A stretch of DNA of 64,000 nucleotides from Notospermus geniculatus (Eukaryota > Nemertea > Pilidiophora > Heteronemertea > Lineidae). Below are positions 36,201 to 44,700 of this stretch, piece by piece. The stretch spans positions 404,437 through 468,436 of the forward strand of contig NMRB01000138.1 of NCBI GenBank assembly GCA_002633025.1, in the 5' to 3' direction. Made by a program: the position numbers and the translations under genes. The notes under the pieces were generated by a model. The model saw only the letters and a program-made list of their open reading frames with translations. It was not told where the DNA came from and did not search any database. The first letter of the stretch is position 1; each line of letters opens with the position of its first letter.

Positions 36201-37255
36201 GTCTAGAAACACGAAAACGGCAGGAATGTGTACTTTTAAAGCACATGTAAGCTAGAGTGTACAGTATAACTGAGGCTGTTCAATATAAAATGGAAGCCAA
36301 TGACCCAATTATATTGGGCCGTTTCAAAAAGGGTGTTTAAGACTTAGACACGTGTAACTTCGTCAAATGCATGGTGGAAGTGTGTGCATTTAGTGAAGTT
36401 ACACGCGTCTACGTCTTAATCGCGCGATGATCACCCTTTTTTAAATACGGCCCATTAACTTTAAATATGGTTCTGGGGCCTGTTTCAAAAAGTGACTTTA
36501 AGCTAATGATACCATTAACTTCAATGCATTTTCCATTTGGTTAAAGGTACCTCCAGCTTAAACTCACTTTATGAAACAGGTCAATAAGCAAGAAGTCAAT
36601 CTCCAGAATTCACGAATTTTCGACCCCAACCGGGGTCTTTTTCAAGTGGAACTTTACAATCTGAAACTCTTTTAGAGTTCAATGCTACTGCATTGGAAGT
36701 AGAAAAGATATTGGGAAAGACGAAAATCCTATCCTTCTAGCGAAAAGTAAAGTACTTGTTGATCACGTTATCACCGGTCATCATCATCGATACGTCGACA
36801 GTTCTGAGTGAAGTTGTTCTGAATTAGCCGAAGAGACGTATTCTGTAATTAAGAGCGCCCTTAGCCGATGGCAGTATCATCAATGATATTACCGTGACAG
36901 GGAGATTCCCCTGCGCCTTTGGCGATCACCGTATTAACTTGACAAGCAGTCTCGGAACCAGATTACTAAGCTGCACTCTCGTTGTCTTGGCTTCAGTTTG
37001 GCCAAAACCTTCCTTCATGTACGCCGAGTCCGTACAAGAAGAAATTAGCATGGTATTGCAATCAAATATGAAACCCTAGTTAGTAGTCAGCGAGGGACGT
37101 GAAAGAATCGACCTACCTAAGCCGTAGTCATCCCTCCTCCTGAAACCTTCGATCTTGCCGAGCGTCGTCTGGACGACGACCGCCTCCCCAAGGATGCGTG
37201 GCAAACTCACCGACAACACGACCCCGATGATGATGACAAAATGTTGTACCTCCAT
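18292..37255 (-). CDS. Type I transmembrane carboxylesterase / cholinesterase-like protein
   Basis: Ten exons on the minus strand join to 646 residues: 37117-37255, 28985-29061, 28207-28368, 26215-26362, 24326-24511, 21596-21783, 20744-20915, 20293-20435, 19040-19347, 18292-18709. Phases agree at every junction; intron 1 is 8 kb. Residues 1-28 form a signal peptide. Type-B esterase landmarks are in order: [16 protein letters not shown] (about 57-71), DDCLYLN in exon 3, the oxyanion-hole HGG (141-143), the nucleophile motif GNSAGG with Ser221, Glu339 (AYEW) and His460 ([11 protein letters not shown]). So the Ser-Glu-His triad is complete. A single transmembrane helix at about 593-615 and a basic 31-residue tail follow, which is unlike soluble esterases or tetramerising acetylcholinesterase. 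It should be an active ecto-esterase; the substrate is unknown. The elbow motif has Asn where GESAGG is usual. Neuroligin-like non-catalytic adhesion seems less likely because the triad is intact. Confidence 0.93.
18710..18985. repeat. Tandem duplication in esterase intron 9
   Basis: Units 18710-18835 and 18847-18985 are about 130-base direct copies. Each holds 'caagataattgac', 'cgaattcaagatggccacca', 'gccatcttgga' and 'aaggaacctt'. The copy nearest the exon begins at the acceptor of esterase exon 10. 'aagatggcc' and 'ggcggcatctt'-type motifs resemble YY1 sites, so each unit also carries an inverted pair of them. Confidence 0.6.
19391..19750. mobile_element. Three tandem copies of the TTTTCGCAAAGCCCCCGAAA fold-back MITE
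   Basis: Units at about 19391-19512, 19516-19632 and 19636-19750 each have a TTTTCGCAAA(G)CCCCCGAAACGC end, a central 'ttcgatgccacgaag' or 'gtgcatcgaacagtgggatt' segment, and the inverse end. The array begins 44 bases 5' of esterase exon 9 (the acceptor side of intron 8). Confidence 0.75.
19913..20036. mobile_element. GGGCC-end fold-back element with TTA target duplication
   Basis: Left end ggcccgtattctagaag faces right end ttctagaatacggccc. TTA flanks both sides (19910-19912 and 20037-20039). Inner 'ttaactctaaggtcca' faces 'gaccttagacttaag'. Copies with the same core lie at 37865-37986 and 40634-40766. Confidence 0.75.
21203..21471. mobile_element. Fold-back element, TIR ACACTCTTAGCC
   Basis: acactcttagcc(aaa)aaggttctt at the left faces aagaaccttttcggctaagagtgt at the right. 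The interior is built from alternating 'aaggttct' and 'agaaccct' units, so it is internally repetitive as well. It lies in esterase intron 6. Confidence 0.7.
21810..22091. mobile_element. Fold-back element next to esterase exon 6
   Basis: agggaccatctcaaaaatac and gtatttttgagacggtccct are the ends; 'cttgaagccccaaagaagtg' faces 'cacttctttggcttcaag'. G-runs lie inside. The element begins only 27 bases upstream of the exon 6 acceptor and could affect its splicing. Confidence 0.7.
22740..22980. mobile_element. Two adjacent TTTTCGCAAAGCC fold-back MITEs
   Basis: Copies at about 22740-22848 and 22850-22980 share 'cccccgaaacgcc', 'gaacaatg(g/a)gattggcgttcg' and 'gctttgcgaaaactctct'. They are in esterase intron 5 and show more mismatches than the 58.3-kb copy. 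Confidence 0.7.
23055..23155. mobile_element. GGGCC-end fold-back element with CAG target duplication
   Basis: ggcccgtatgcataa and ttatgcatacgggcc are exact inverted ends. CAG occurs at 23052-23054 and 23156-23158. Inner 'aataggcttattccaggt' faces 'acctggaataagctt'. Confidence 0.75.
23202..23269. repeat. (TACATG)n microsatellite
   Basis: Eleven or so uninterrupted TACATG units lie in esterase intron 5. A second run of the same unit is at 35784-35824. Confidence 0.9.
24685..24916. mobile_element. Fold-back element, TIR TAAAAGTGAAAAATAAGAAG
   Basis: taaaagtgaaaaataagaag at the left faces cttcttattttccactttta at the right; 'gcgcgaatttttcgatttc' faces 'gaaattgaaaaattcgcgc'. The middle repeats 'tttctcaaaatggga'. 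It lies in esterase intron 4. Confidence 0.7.
25738..25850. repeat. Dispersed repeat 'CAGAAAGAACTGAGAAT' family
   Basis: The block gtgtctccgaaagaactgag ... 'gttggctcttcgatggtta' also occurs at 31702-31765, 32573-32640 and 43005-43100, with 'catttattaaa'-type flanks differing. The shared part is about 60-110 bases. The family was not recognised. Confidence 0.55.
25999..26133. mobile_element. TTTTCGCAAAGCC fold-back MITE
   Basis: gagttttcgcaaagcccccg and cgggggctttgcgaaaactc are exact inverted ends of a 135-base element in esterase intron 4, 81 bases from exon 4's donor. Confidence 0.8.
26567..26637. mobile_element. Collapsed TTTTCGCAAAGCC MITE with gap base
   Basis: Only the start of the left arm (gagttttcgcaaagcc) is present before an N at 26581; the right arm is complete. 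The missing inner left arm at an N suggests an assembly collapse inside a hairpin rather than a biological deletion. Confidence 0.55.
27630..27890. repeat. Element bounded by GGATCCAGGGGGG / CCTGGATCCGG
   Basis: The stretch starts near 'cggatccaggggggcg' with a 'cgtacgccccc' palindrome and ends with 'caaccctggatccggccct'. Similar ends occur around 9100-9130 and 46370-46400. The ends are partly inverted copies, so a non-autonomous element is likely; no coding frame is seen. Confidence 0.45.
27971..28153. mobile_element. CACACCAGGCGAT fold-back MITE
   Basis: aaagcagcagcacaccaggc faces gcctggtgtgctgttggttt. Shared family blocks 'gatcatcgctggcgagaag' and 'ggcgtcaacagccgatttt' are inside. It lies in esterase intron 3, 54 bases past exon 3. 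A partial copy (28428-28497) lies on the other side of the same exon. Confidence 0.7.
29350..29498. mobile_element. GGGCC-end fold-back element with CAT target duplication
   Basis: gggccgtattcacaaagggt and accctttgtgaatacggccc are exact inverted ends; 'tgatcatcgcgcg' continues the arms. CAT is at 29347-29349 and 29499-29501. A sister copy is at 36316-36453. Confidence 0.8.
30561..30966. mobile_element. Large fold-back element, arms about 170 bases
   Basis: 'aaaagtttatctccacctga' at 30585-30604 faces 'tcaggtggagataaactttt' at 30918-30937, and 'aacacggtttgttccacatg' faces 'catgtggaacaaaccgtgtt'. The arms are over 90 percent alike by eye. The same short peptide is therefore encoded on both strands, which is a consequence of the palindrome and not a gene. 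Confidence 0.75.
31768..31941. mobile_element. Fold-back element, TIR AGCCTGCCGCACACTGGAGC, TAA duplication
   Basis: agcctgccgcacactggagc faces gctccagtgtgcggcaggct exactly. TAA flanks both ends (31765-31767 and 31942-31944), the TWA-type duplication typical of PIF/Harbinger elements. Inside, 'agctatctgctgagcaaa' occurs in both orientations. Confidence 0.8.
34324..34772. mobile_element. Composite CACACCAGGCGA element with internal duplication and N
   Basis: Ends 'agcgggcagcacaccaggcg' and 'tcgcctggtgtgctgcccgctt' are inverted. Inside, a 50-base direct repeat (34345-34394 and 34505-34554) flanks an N at 34395 and a hairpin 'ttcccttgcgattaccttat' / 'ataaggtaatcgcaagggaa'. The N at a repeat boundary suggests a misjoin. 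Confidence 0.6.
35784..35824. repeat. (TACATG)n microsatellite
   Basis: Six to seven uninterrupted units lie in esterase intron 1. Confidence 0.85.
36316..36453. mobile_element. GGGCC-end fold-back element with ATT target duplication
   Basis: gggccgtttcaaaaagggtg faces caccctttttt-aaatacggccc. ATT is at 36313-36315 and 36454-36456. Inner 'gaagttacacgcgtct' is the same as in the 29350-29498 copy, so the two are one family. Confidence 0.75.
36477..36582. mobile_element. Fold-back element, TIR GGCCTGTTTCAAAAAGTGA
   Basis: ggcctgtttcaaaaagtga faces tcactttatgaaacaggtc, 25 bases from the previous element. It shares the GGCC-type end but no clear target duplication is visible. Confidence 0.55.
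36600..36675. repeat. CGACCCCAACCGGGGTC retroelement-end fragment
   Basis: 'gaattttcgaccccaaccgg' and 'ggaactttacaatc' match the arms of the inverted dimer at 42162-42367. Other fragments of the family are at 54640-54680 and 61065-61110. Confidence 0.55.
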
Positions 37256-39117
37256 TTCCCTTCTCACGGCACCTCACAATAATAAAATAGGCATCCTTGC
37301 GCGCTGGAAACAGCATAGAAATCCTTCCAAGGAACAAGAGCAACTAAATGATGCTTAAATTTTCCCCGCGTGGTGGTAATCTCCCAGGGCGCGTTCAAGC
37401 GAAGGAACAGGAACTACAAGACGTACTCAAGTGTCCGCTGTAGCGGTAAGTAATGCTATTTACCGAGAGGTAAGGGTTTACGCGCTTACAGGGGAGGCAT
37501 CTATACTAAAGCTAGGAATCCACCATTGATTTTCAAGCTGATTTTGCGTTGCGACTTGCTTTGCAACTGGGCACTCGCGATCGCCGTAGTGGACTTGCTA
37601 GACGTGATTTCCACCAATGGCGAAGATGTGGTCAGTTTCAGTCGGCAATCGGACCGGTATCAGTTATCCTTGCGATCGTATTCAATCGCAGGTAGCAGGT
37701 TGCAAAGCAACACAGAAAATCAGCAGTGGATTCCTAGTAGTAGCTCGTTGCACGGCAGTGTACGGCTATACTCACGACACTCTACGAATGCAGACATAAG
37801 GGCAAGAGATTGTCGATATTATGAATGCTTTATTTGATTTTATTGTACATATAAATTGTATTTAGGCCCGTATTCTAGAAGCCTTAACTCTAAGGTCCAC
37901 TTCAAGCTTTTGTATTTTCTACCGTGGAAACAATTAGCTAAAGGTAAACCTTAGAGTTAAGAAAGCATCCCCATAGAATACGGCCCATAATCTCCCCTAC
38001 GTTAACTGCGATCTTCGCTCGCTTACCCCAGTGTGGGCGAATCGATGAGGGCACTGAAGTCTGTTTGTGGTGTACATAGTCAATACTTAAGTACATGTAC
38101 ACCAAAATCGCAGTTTTAAGGTCACAGAGACCTGGCTTTGCCACTGGGGTCAATCAGCTTCTCCATCATACCAAAAGCGTCATTGTCGGGACTTCGATTC
38201 GACGATATCAACAGCCTGTTTTGTGGTCAGCAATGCTGAGCATCACCAACAGGAGAAGCTGGACCCCGGCAATGCCAGCCCCCGAGCCAGACCTCTGTGA
38301 CCTAGACGTATAGGTAGGCCTATTGACACGCCGGCGAACAAATGTTTCATGGTCATGAACCCTTTATTGGTTCGCTATGGAGCCGCTTGGAGCGCTAGCT
38401 GCGGCCATATGGACCCCTATTTTCACACCAGTTTTCCAAGGCATTTGTATGACGTAATCAAGCTTTACTTGACGTTTACGGCCTTATTTTGCGGTGTTTG
38501 AACGTCATATTGCGTCTGGTGATAGTCTACCATTAGCTGTCGACCTGATTGGTTGGGCAGTACGAACAAACGTCAGGAAAGGTACAAATTTCGGCGATTT
38601 CTAAATCTATTTTTAGACATTTTCTTGGGGAGGTCAGACGGGGGTCTGGGCGGTAGATAAAGTGGTGTTTAAAACCTTTGTAAACCTTACTAACAAATGT
38701 AAATATGTACATGGACAATGTTGTCAATAGCTATTGGGAGCTATTTTATGTAATGCGCACGATTAGACACGATTTTAAAGCAGTTACCGGTCAGGAGTTG
38801 AGAAGTCATTATCCTTGCGATTCCGTGACCTGATCATCGCGGAGGAACTATTTCTTAGGCTAATATGCATGCGCGATGTAGTTCGTAATGTACCGGTACT
38901 TTATCCCGTACTTTTATAGGCCTACAATCGCAACGTTTTCGTCAGTCTTTGCTACAAAAAGTGTTTCTTCTTTTGATACATTATCTACATTGACGTTGGG
39001 GAGGTTGGGACGCATCTTTTGCCGAAATTTGAACACAGGAAATTTCCAGCGCCGCCTGACATTATCCAAACAATACATACATGCATATCAGCGCCACGCA
39101 GAGTGCATAATCACCAT

Positions 39118-39185
39118 GGCCGAGTGGCAAAGCCGCCTGCCCATAACACAGAGGGTCTCGGGTTCGATACCCGGAGCGTGTAAAT
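39118..39185 (+). other. tRNA-related sequence (SINE head or pseudo-tRNA)
   Basis: An A box (tggccgagtgg) and a perfect B box (ggttcgatacc) are spaced as in a tRNA, with a T-arm tcggg-ttcgata-cccgg and a 'cccataacacagagg' anticodon region resembling tRNA-Met. The two halves of the acceptor stem do not pair, so it is not a working tRNA. A tRNA-derived SINE head is likely; the following 'aattttctttgcc' would be its body. Confidence 0.5.
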
Positions 39186-39651
39186 TTTCTTTGCCTTGAC
39201 TACGTTAATTTTTTTTTGTTTCTTCTTTTACCTTTCTGGATTTTTCTCATCGTGTATTTTAATGATCTTGCGTTTTATTTCGCATGGGAATGCATGTAAA
39301 ACATGTATTGGGCCTATCCAGTCATACAGTCATCACTTCCTCCACATTCCTTAATTCCTGCCTTCTCCCCAACCATGCTTATTCGACATAGCGAACCCCT
39401 GTCGCCACCCGGCTTGTTAGATCATTGTTCGCCAGCGTGTCCGTATACCGTGTACCTCTACGTAATCTCGGCCAAAGGGCGAGTTCATACGGTATAGGTT
39501 GGGTTAGTGGGATTACAAAACCAATTGTCAGTTTTGATATTGTTTGATTAGGCGATCATCGCTGGGGAGAAGATTCAACGTATCGCTGGCTAGCGCACAC
39601 CTGGCGTCGACAGCCGACTTTGCACGTCGATGGCGATCAGGGGTGGCCGCA

Positions 39652-39770
39652 TAGAAACTCCGCTAGTGCTTCGACAGCCTATCGGTGTTAAAATGCATGG
39701 GAAAATGTACAGCACTATCGGAAAATGGGCTCCGCCAGCGCCAGCGGGGTTTCTATGTGGCCACCCCAGA
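39652..39770. mobile_element. Fold-back insertion, TIR GGGGTGGCC(GC)ATAGAAAC
   Basis: gggtggccgcatagaaactc faces 'gggtttctatgtggccacccc'. It interrupts a CACACCAGGCG-type element (39533-39807) in copy A; copy B has uninterrupted sequence at the matching place, apart from its own insertion elsewhere. Confidence 0.6.
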
Positions 39771-39850
39771 TCGCTTGCGATATCGCCTGGTGTGCTGCGC
39801 GCTTCAGGACTTTTTCCCGGGCGGCACATGTAGTCTTTTGTGAAGGAGAG

Positions 39851-40110
39851 TCAGAGTCTGTAGAGGACAACTGCCAATATAATAGAAAATACTACAACCA
39901 ACACCAGAAATGTCTTGAATATCGAGGCGCTGGATTCTTTTCGTTGCACTTGTCTTGTTTTGAGTGGTTTCTCCACCCTGTCCCAAATGGTCTCAATTGC
40001 CTTCCTTGCCCCCTTCCACTGTCCATGCCCCTGGAGGCGATACTGGTATGGTGCACAGGGCCCAAAGTATAACTTCAGAGCAAACCGGGGATCACTTAGG
40101 AGGAGGCTTC
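39851..40110 (-). pseudogene. Second copy of FMO terminal exon (exon 7, copy A)
   Basis: This 260-base exon repeats 41797-42053 nearly base for base and keeps the acceptor (ttttag), the frame, [12 protein letters not shown] and the C-terminal hydrophobic anchor. It differs by one extra codon (an added Val in the anchor) and a few silent changes. It has no exons 1-6 of its own. It could serve as an alternative terminal exon of the FMO gene, be a duplicated remnant, or be the other haplotype. I label it pseudogene only because it lacks the rest of the gene. Confidence 0.7.
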
Positions 40111-41342
40111 CTAAAACCAAAATAAGAAGAAATTTCAGTGAGAGTTGATAATCTCTACAGATTATCCACGTCATACATGGTTGGGTGTAAAGTGCCACAG
40201 TGTTCCCGTTTTTCAGTGTTCTCAGTGTGAAACGAAAATGACAGATTCCTCTGTGTTCCCCTATTGAAAGGTCATTGTCTCCCTGTCTGACTTTTGTTAC
40301 ACTCGTCCCCAGTGTTCGGTAATAGCCCACCAAACTCTGACATGTTGTTGTTGTTGTTGTAATACATTTATTGTAAGACTAAAGATAGAAGTACAAAGGG
40401 GCCAACGCCGAGGCATTACTGGCCCAACTTAGGACATCCTTGCGATCGTATTCAATCGCAGGTAGCAGGTTGCAAAGCAACACAGAAAATCAGCAGTGGA
40501 TTCCTAGTAGTAGCTCGTTGCACGGCAGCGTACGGCTATACTCACGACACTCTACGAATGCAGACATAAGGGCAAGAGATTGTCGATATTATGAATGCTT
40601 TATTTGATTTTATTGTACATATAAATTGTATTTAGGCCCGTATTCTACATGTAGAAGCCTTAACTCTAAGGTCCACTTCAAGCTTTTGTATTTTCTACCG
40701 TGGAAACAATTAGCTAAAAAGGTAAACCTTAGAGTTAAGAAAGCATCCCCATAGAATACGGCCCATAATCTCCCCTACGTAACTGCGATCTTCGCTCGCT
40801 CACCCCAGTGTGGGCGAATCGATGAGGGCACTGAAGACTGTTTATGGAGTACATAGTCAATACTTAAGTACATGTACACCAAAATCGCGGTTTTAAGGTC
40901 ACAGAGACCTGGCTTTGCCACTGGGGTCAATCAGCTTCTCCATCATACCAAAAGCGTCATTGTCGGGACTTCGATTCGAAGATATCAACAGCCTGTTTTG
41001 TGGTCAGCAATGCTGAGCATCACCAACAGGAGAAGCTGGACCCCGGCAATGCCAGCCCCCGAGCCAGACCTCTGTGACCTAGACGTATAGGTAGGTCTAT
41101 TGACACGCCGGCGAACAAATGTTTCATGGTCACGAACCCTTTATCAGGTCATTGTTCGCCAGCGTGTCCGTATACCGTGTACCTCTATGTAAACTCGGCC
41201 AAAGGGTGAGTTCAAATAGAAGTATACGGTATAGGTTGGGTTAGTGGAATTACAAAACCAATTGTCAGTTTTGATATTGTTTGATATTAGGCGATCATCG
41301 CTGGCGAGAAGATTCAACGTATCGCTGGCCAGCGCACACCTG

Positions 41343-41716
41343 GGCTGGATTTCACAAAGAATCTTATGTCTAAGAAAAAACTTAAGTCTGAAATGAAGTC
41401 ATCTGATTTGCTGAAACCTGGTCACATGATGACTTAAGGCCCGTTTACACATGCAACTTTTCATATGCAATTTCATGCAACTTGTTGCATAAACCTGATG
41501 AGACCAAAAAGTTTCATAAAAGTTGCATGTGTAAACTGGCATGCAACTTGTTGCAACTCGATCACACTGGATGTTGCATCGATTTTTCTATGTGTAAACC
41601 GTTCAAGGTAGTTTGCAACAAGTTGCAAGTTGCTGCAACTTGCAACTTGATGCAACCTAGTGTAAACCGCCCTTTAAGTCAAACTTTAGACTTAAGATTC
41701 TTTGTGCAACTGGGCC
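41343..41716. mobile_element. Nested fold-back elements, CTG target duplication
   Basis: The outer element starts ggctggatttcacaaagaat and ends with gattctttgtgcaactgggcc. It is flanked by CTG at 41340-41342 and 41717-41719; copy A has one CTG at 39601-39603 and no insert. A second palindrome (41437-41673, aggcccgtttacac / gtgtaaaccgccct) is inserted inside it with TTA on both sides (41434-41436, 41674-41676). Confidence 0.85.
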
Positions 41717-41796
41717 CTGGCGTCGACAGCCGACTTTGACGTCCATGGCAATCAGATCGCCTTTTCCGGGGCCACACATAGTCTTGTGAAGGGGAG

Positions 41797-44700
41797 TCAG
41801 AGTCTGTAGAGGACTGCCAATATAATAGAAAATACTACAACCAACACCAGAAATGTCTTGAATATCGAGGCGCTGGATTCTTTTCGTTGCACTTGTCTTG
41901 TTTTGAGTGGTTTCTCCACCCTGTCCCAAATGGTCTCAATGGCCTTCCTTGCCCCCTTCCACTGTCCATGCCCCTGGAGGCGATACTGGTATGGTGCACA
42001 GGGCCCAAAGTATAACTTCAGAGCAAACCGGGGATCACTTAGGAGAAGGCTTCCTAAAACCAAAATAAGAAGAAATTTCAGTGAGAGTTGATAATCTCTA
42101 CAGATTATCCACGTCATACATGGTTGAAAGAGATGAAAAGCACAAAAATTGACACACAATATATGATAAATAAAAAGGCAATTTCCAGAGTGTTTGCGAA
42201 TTTTCGACCCCAACCGGGGTCTTCTTCAGGCTGGAACTTTACAATCCGAAACTCTAGAACAGACTCTGTTCTAGAGTTTCGGATTGTAAAGTTCCAGCCT
42301 GAAGAAGACCCCGGTTGGGGTCGAAAATTCGCAAACACTCTGGAAATTGCCTTTTTATTTATCATACATGGTTGGGTGTAAAGTGCCACAGTGTTCCCGT
42401 TTTTCAGTGTTCTCAGTGTGAAACGAAAATGACAGATTCCTCTGTGTTCCCCTATTGAAAGGTCATGGTCTCTCTGGCTGTCTTCTGTTACACTCGTCCC
42501 CAGTTTTCAGTTACAGACCCACCAAACACTGGCATGATTGGCGCTAAAAGTGATAAGGATCATCAGTAGACGGCGCTTTTTGACGAGGGAGCCAATCGTA
42601 AGCCACCATCACAGGTTTAACCGACGCGCCGCCGTAACACACTTTCTGATTGGCTGAAATACGTGTACAAAATGTACACTATAATTCATACACACGGCAG
42701 ATTCCCCGAATCGGACAGCTAACGCCGTCTATTTTTTTTTAGCATTCACTCACTTATGTCCGGGGCACAGCCTACTAGCTCGGCAATTTCATCCATATAG
42801 CTCACGTAATCCACCTGGATTGTATGTCGCTGGGAGGCGTAGTAGAATTTTGACATGGCATCGCTTTTGGCCTTGATGTCAGCGTTCATTTCGTCTAACG
42901 AGGGAAGAGATAAGTCACCCTGAGCAAGGAAAAAAATCATTAAAAAAGTGCGCTTCTCAATTTTACGTCAAAAATGAAGCCTAATCATTTTAATGATTCA
43001 AAAGTATGCCCCAGAAAGAACAGCGAATTAAAATGGAATAAAACAATCAGCAGTTCGCTCTTCGATAGTTAATACGGTTTGTTTCATTGGTGAATCGCCA
43101 TGTTCATGGTGTTCCAAGTCTGTGTTCTAACCACATTTTGGTTCCCTAAGCCACCGCTAGGGCTAGAAGGCTTCGATTCTGGCTGCCATTTTGTTGCTGA
43201 CGCCATTGTAACGGTCCATTTTCTGGTAAAATTTCATTCTCCTCCGGTCTAAAAAACGTTGTCGGCGAAAGGACCGATGTACTACTACGTACATTTTGTA
43301 ATGTTTTTTGTAGTCCGTATTGCTGGCGCTAGGTGGCTCCCTCTACGTCGGCAGTCAAAATACCGATATCGCACCGTGCTCCTTTAACATACCTTAAACA
43401 CTCTGACCGCCCATCTTGCCTGCATCTCACTTATCGGCATAATAGCACCAATAGGCTGAATACAGCCCAACACGGCTAAAGTAGGATGTCGTAGCTCCGG
43501 TGGAAACACAAACTTGTACAAATTCACGCGGTTCTCTCGGACATCTATCACACTTTTATCTAAGAATGGAAACCCGAAGACATATCCAGTGGCATAGAAG
43601 ATTGTGTCAATGTTATCTTCAAATGTACCGTCTTCGAATTCCACGCCGGTCTCCGTGAGACGACGAACGTTTGGCTTAATTTTGATGGACCCGTTCATTA
43701 TGCAGTTGGGAAGGTCGTCGTTTAGCGTCGGGTGCTGAGAGTCGATGCCGTGCTTTGGTTTGATGCCGTAAAGTGCGTGGTCGAACCGCCAATTGACCTA
43801 AAAAAATAAAAAAAAATACATGTTCTATCTTCATCATCTGAACTGGATGGCCCCATATCGAGTAGCTTCATCAATCATCATTCATCACAACTCACAACCT
43901 ATTTATTGAATGAATGATGATATCCAATCATGAAGGAATCAAACCAACCTATTTTGTATGAATGATAATAATNAAATATCATTAAAAAAGTGCGCTTCTC
44001 AATTTTACGTCAAAAATGAGGCCTCATCATTTTAATGATTAAACTTTAAGAATTAAACTGGAATAAAACAGTCAGTAGCTAAGGTTACACGTGTTGAAAA
44101 TACCCGTGTTTTTCCTGACCCGTGTCGAACCCGTGTGTACGAAAATCCCGGCGAGAGGTCACACTACTACATTGTAGTTAGATAGCCCGGCGACAGTTGC
44201 GCTGCATGCATTGACTCTTCGGCCATTTCTGCATTGTCCACATTGTTGGAGGCGCGAAAACGACGTTACTTAATGGCTGCGCCATCTGTAGCCGTGCGAA
44301 GAACTAACGTAAACACATGGATTTCGAAAAGCACGGCGAGCTTGCCGTGTCTCAAAACCCGTGTTTTTCAGACACGGGTTTCTCGAAGCCCGGCAATTCA
44401 TAGGTGTGACCGCAAAAAGAACGGGGATTTTATGTAGTGTAACCACGGCTATTACTACCTTAAACACTCTGACCGCCCATCTTGCCTGCATCTCACTTAT
44501 CGGCATAATAGCACCAATCGGCTGAATACAGCCCAACACGGCTAAAGTAGGATGTCGTAGCTCCGGTGGAAACACAAACTTGTACAAATTCACGCGGTTC
44601 TCTCGGACATCTATCACACTTTTATCTAAGAATGGAAACCCGAAGACATATCCAGTGGCATAGAAGATTGTGTCAATGTTATCTTCAAATGTACCGTCTT

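Larger units (their letters stand above)
37666..40344. repeat. Duplicated block, copy A (contains FMO exon 7 copy A)
   Basis: This block is repeated at 40436-42537. Shared landmarks: 'atccttgcgatcgtattcaa', a GGGCC fold-back (37865-37986), 'cattgttcgccagcgtgtcc', FMO exon 7 and 'cactcgtccccag'. Copy A alone has about 1.07 kb at 38345-39415, which includes the tRNA-like sequence, and a hairpin at 39652-39770. Either this is a tandem duplication or two divergent haplotypes. Confidence 0.85.
40436..42537. repeat. Duplicated block, copy B (contains FMO exon 7 copy B)
   Basis: This is the partner of 37666-40344. It lacks the 1.07-kb segment of copy A, and has two insertions absent from copy A: a nested pair of fold-backs (41343-41716) and an inverted-dimer retroelement fragment (42127-42361). 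Apart from insertions the copies are about 97-99 percent alike by eye. Confidence 0.85.

Noticed and set aside
37865-37986. 3-bp target duplication for this GGGCC element
   Set aside because: Flanks are TTA and ATA, so the duplication is not exact; not used as support.
42162-42367. Canonical hammerhead ribozyme
   Set aside because: The core has an extra base on both sides of CTGAAGA relative to the strict consensus; kept only as a low-confidence hypothesis.
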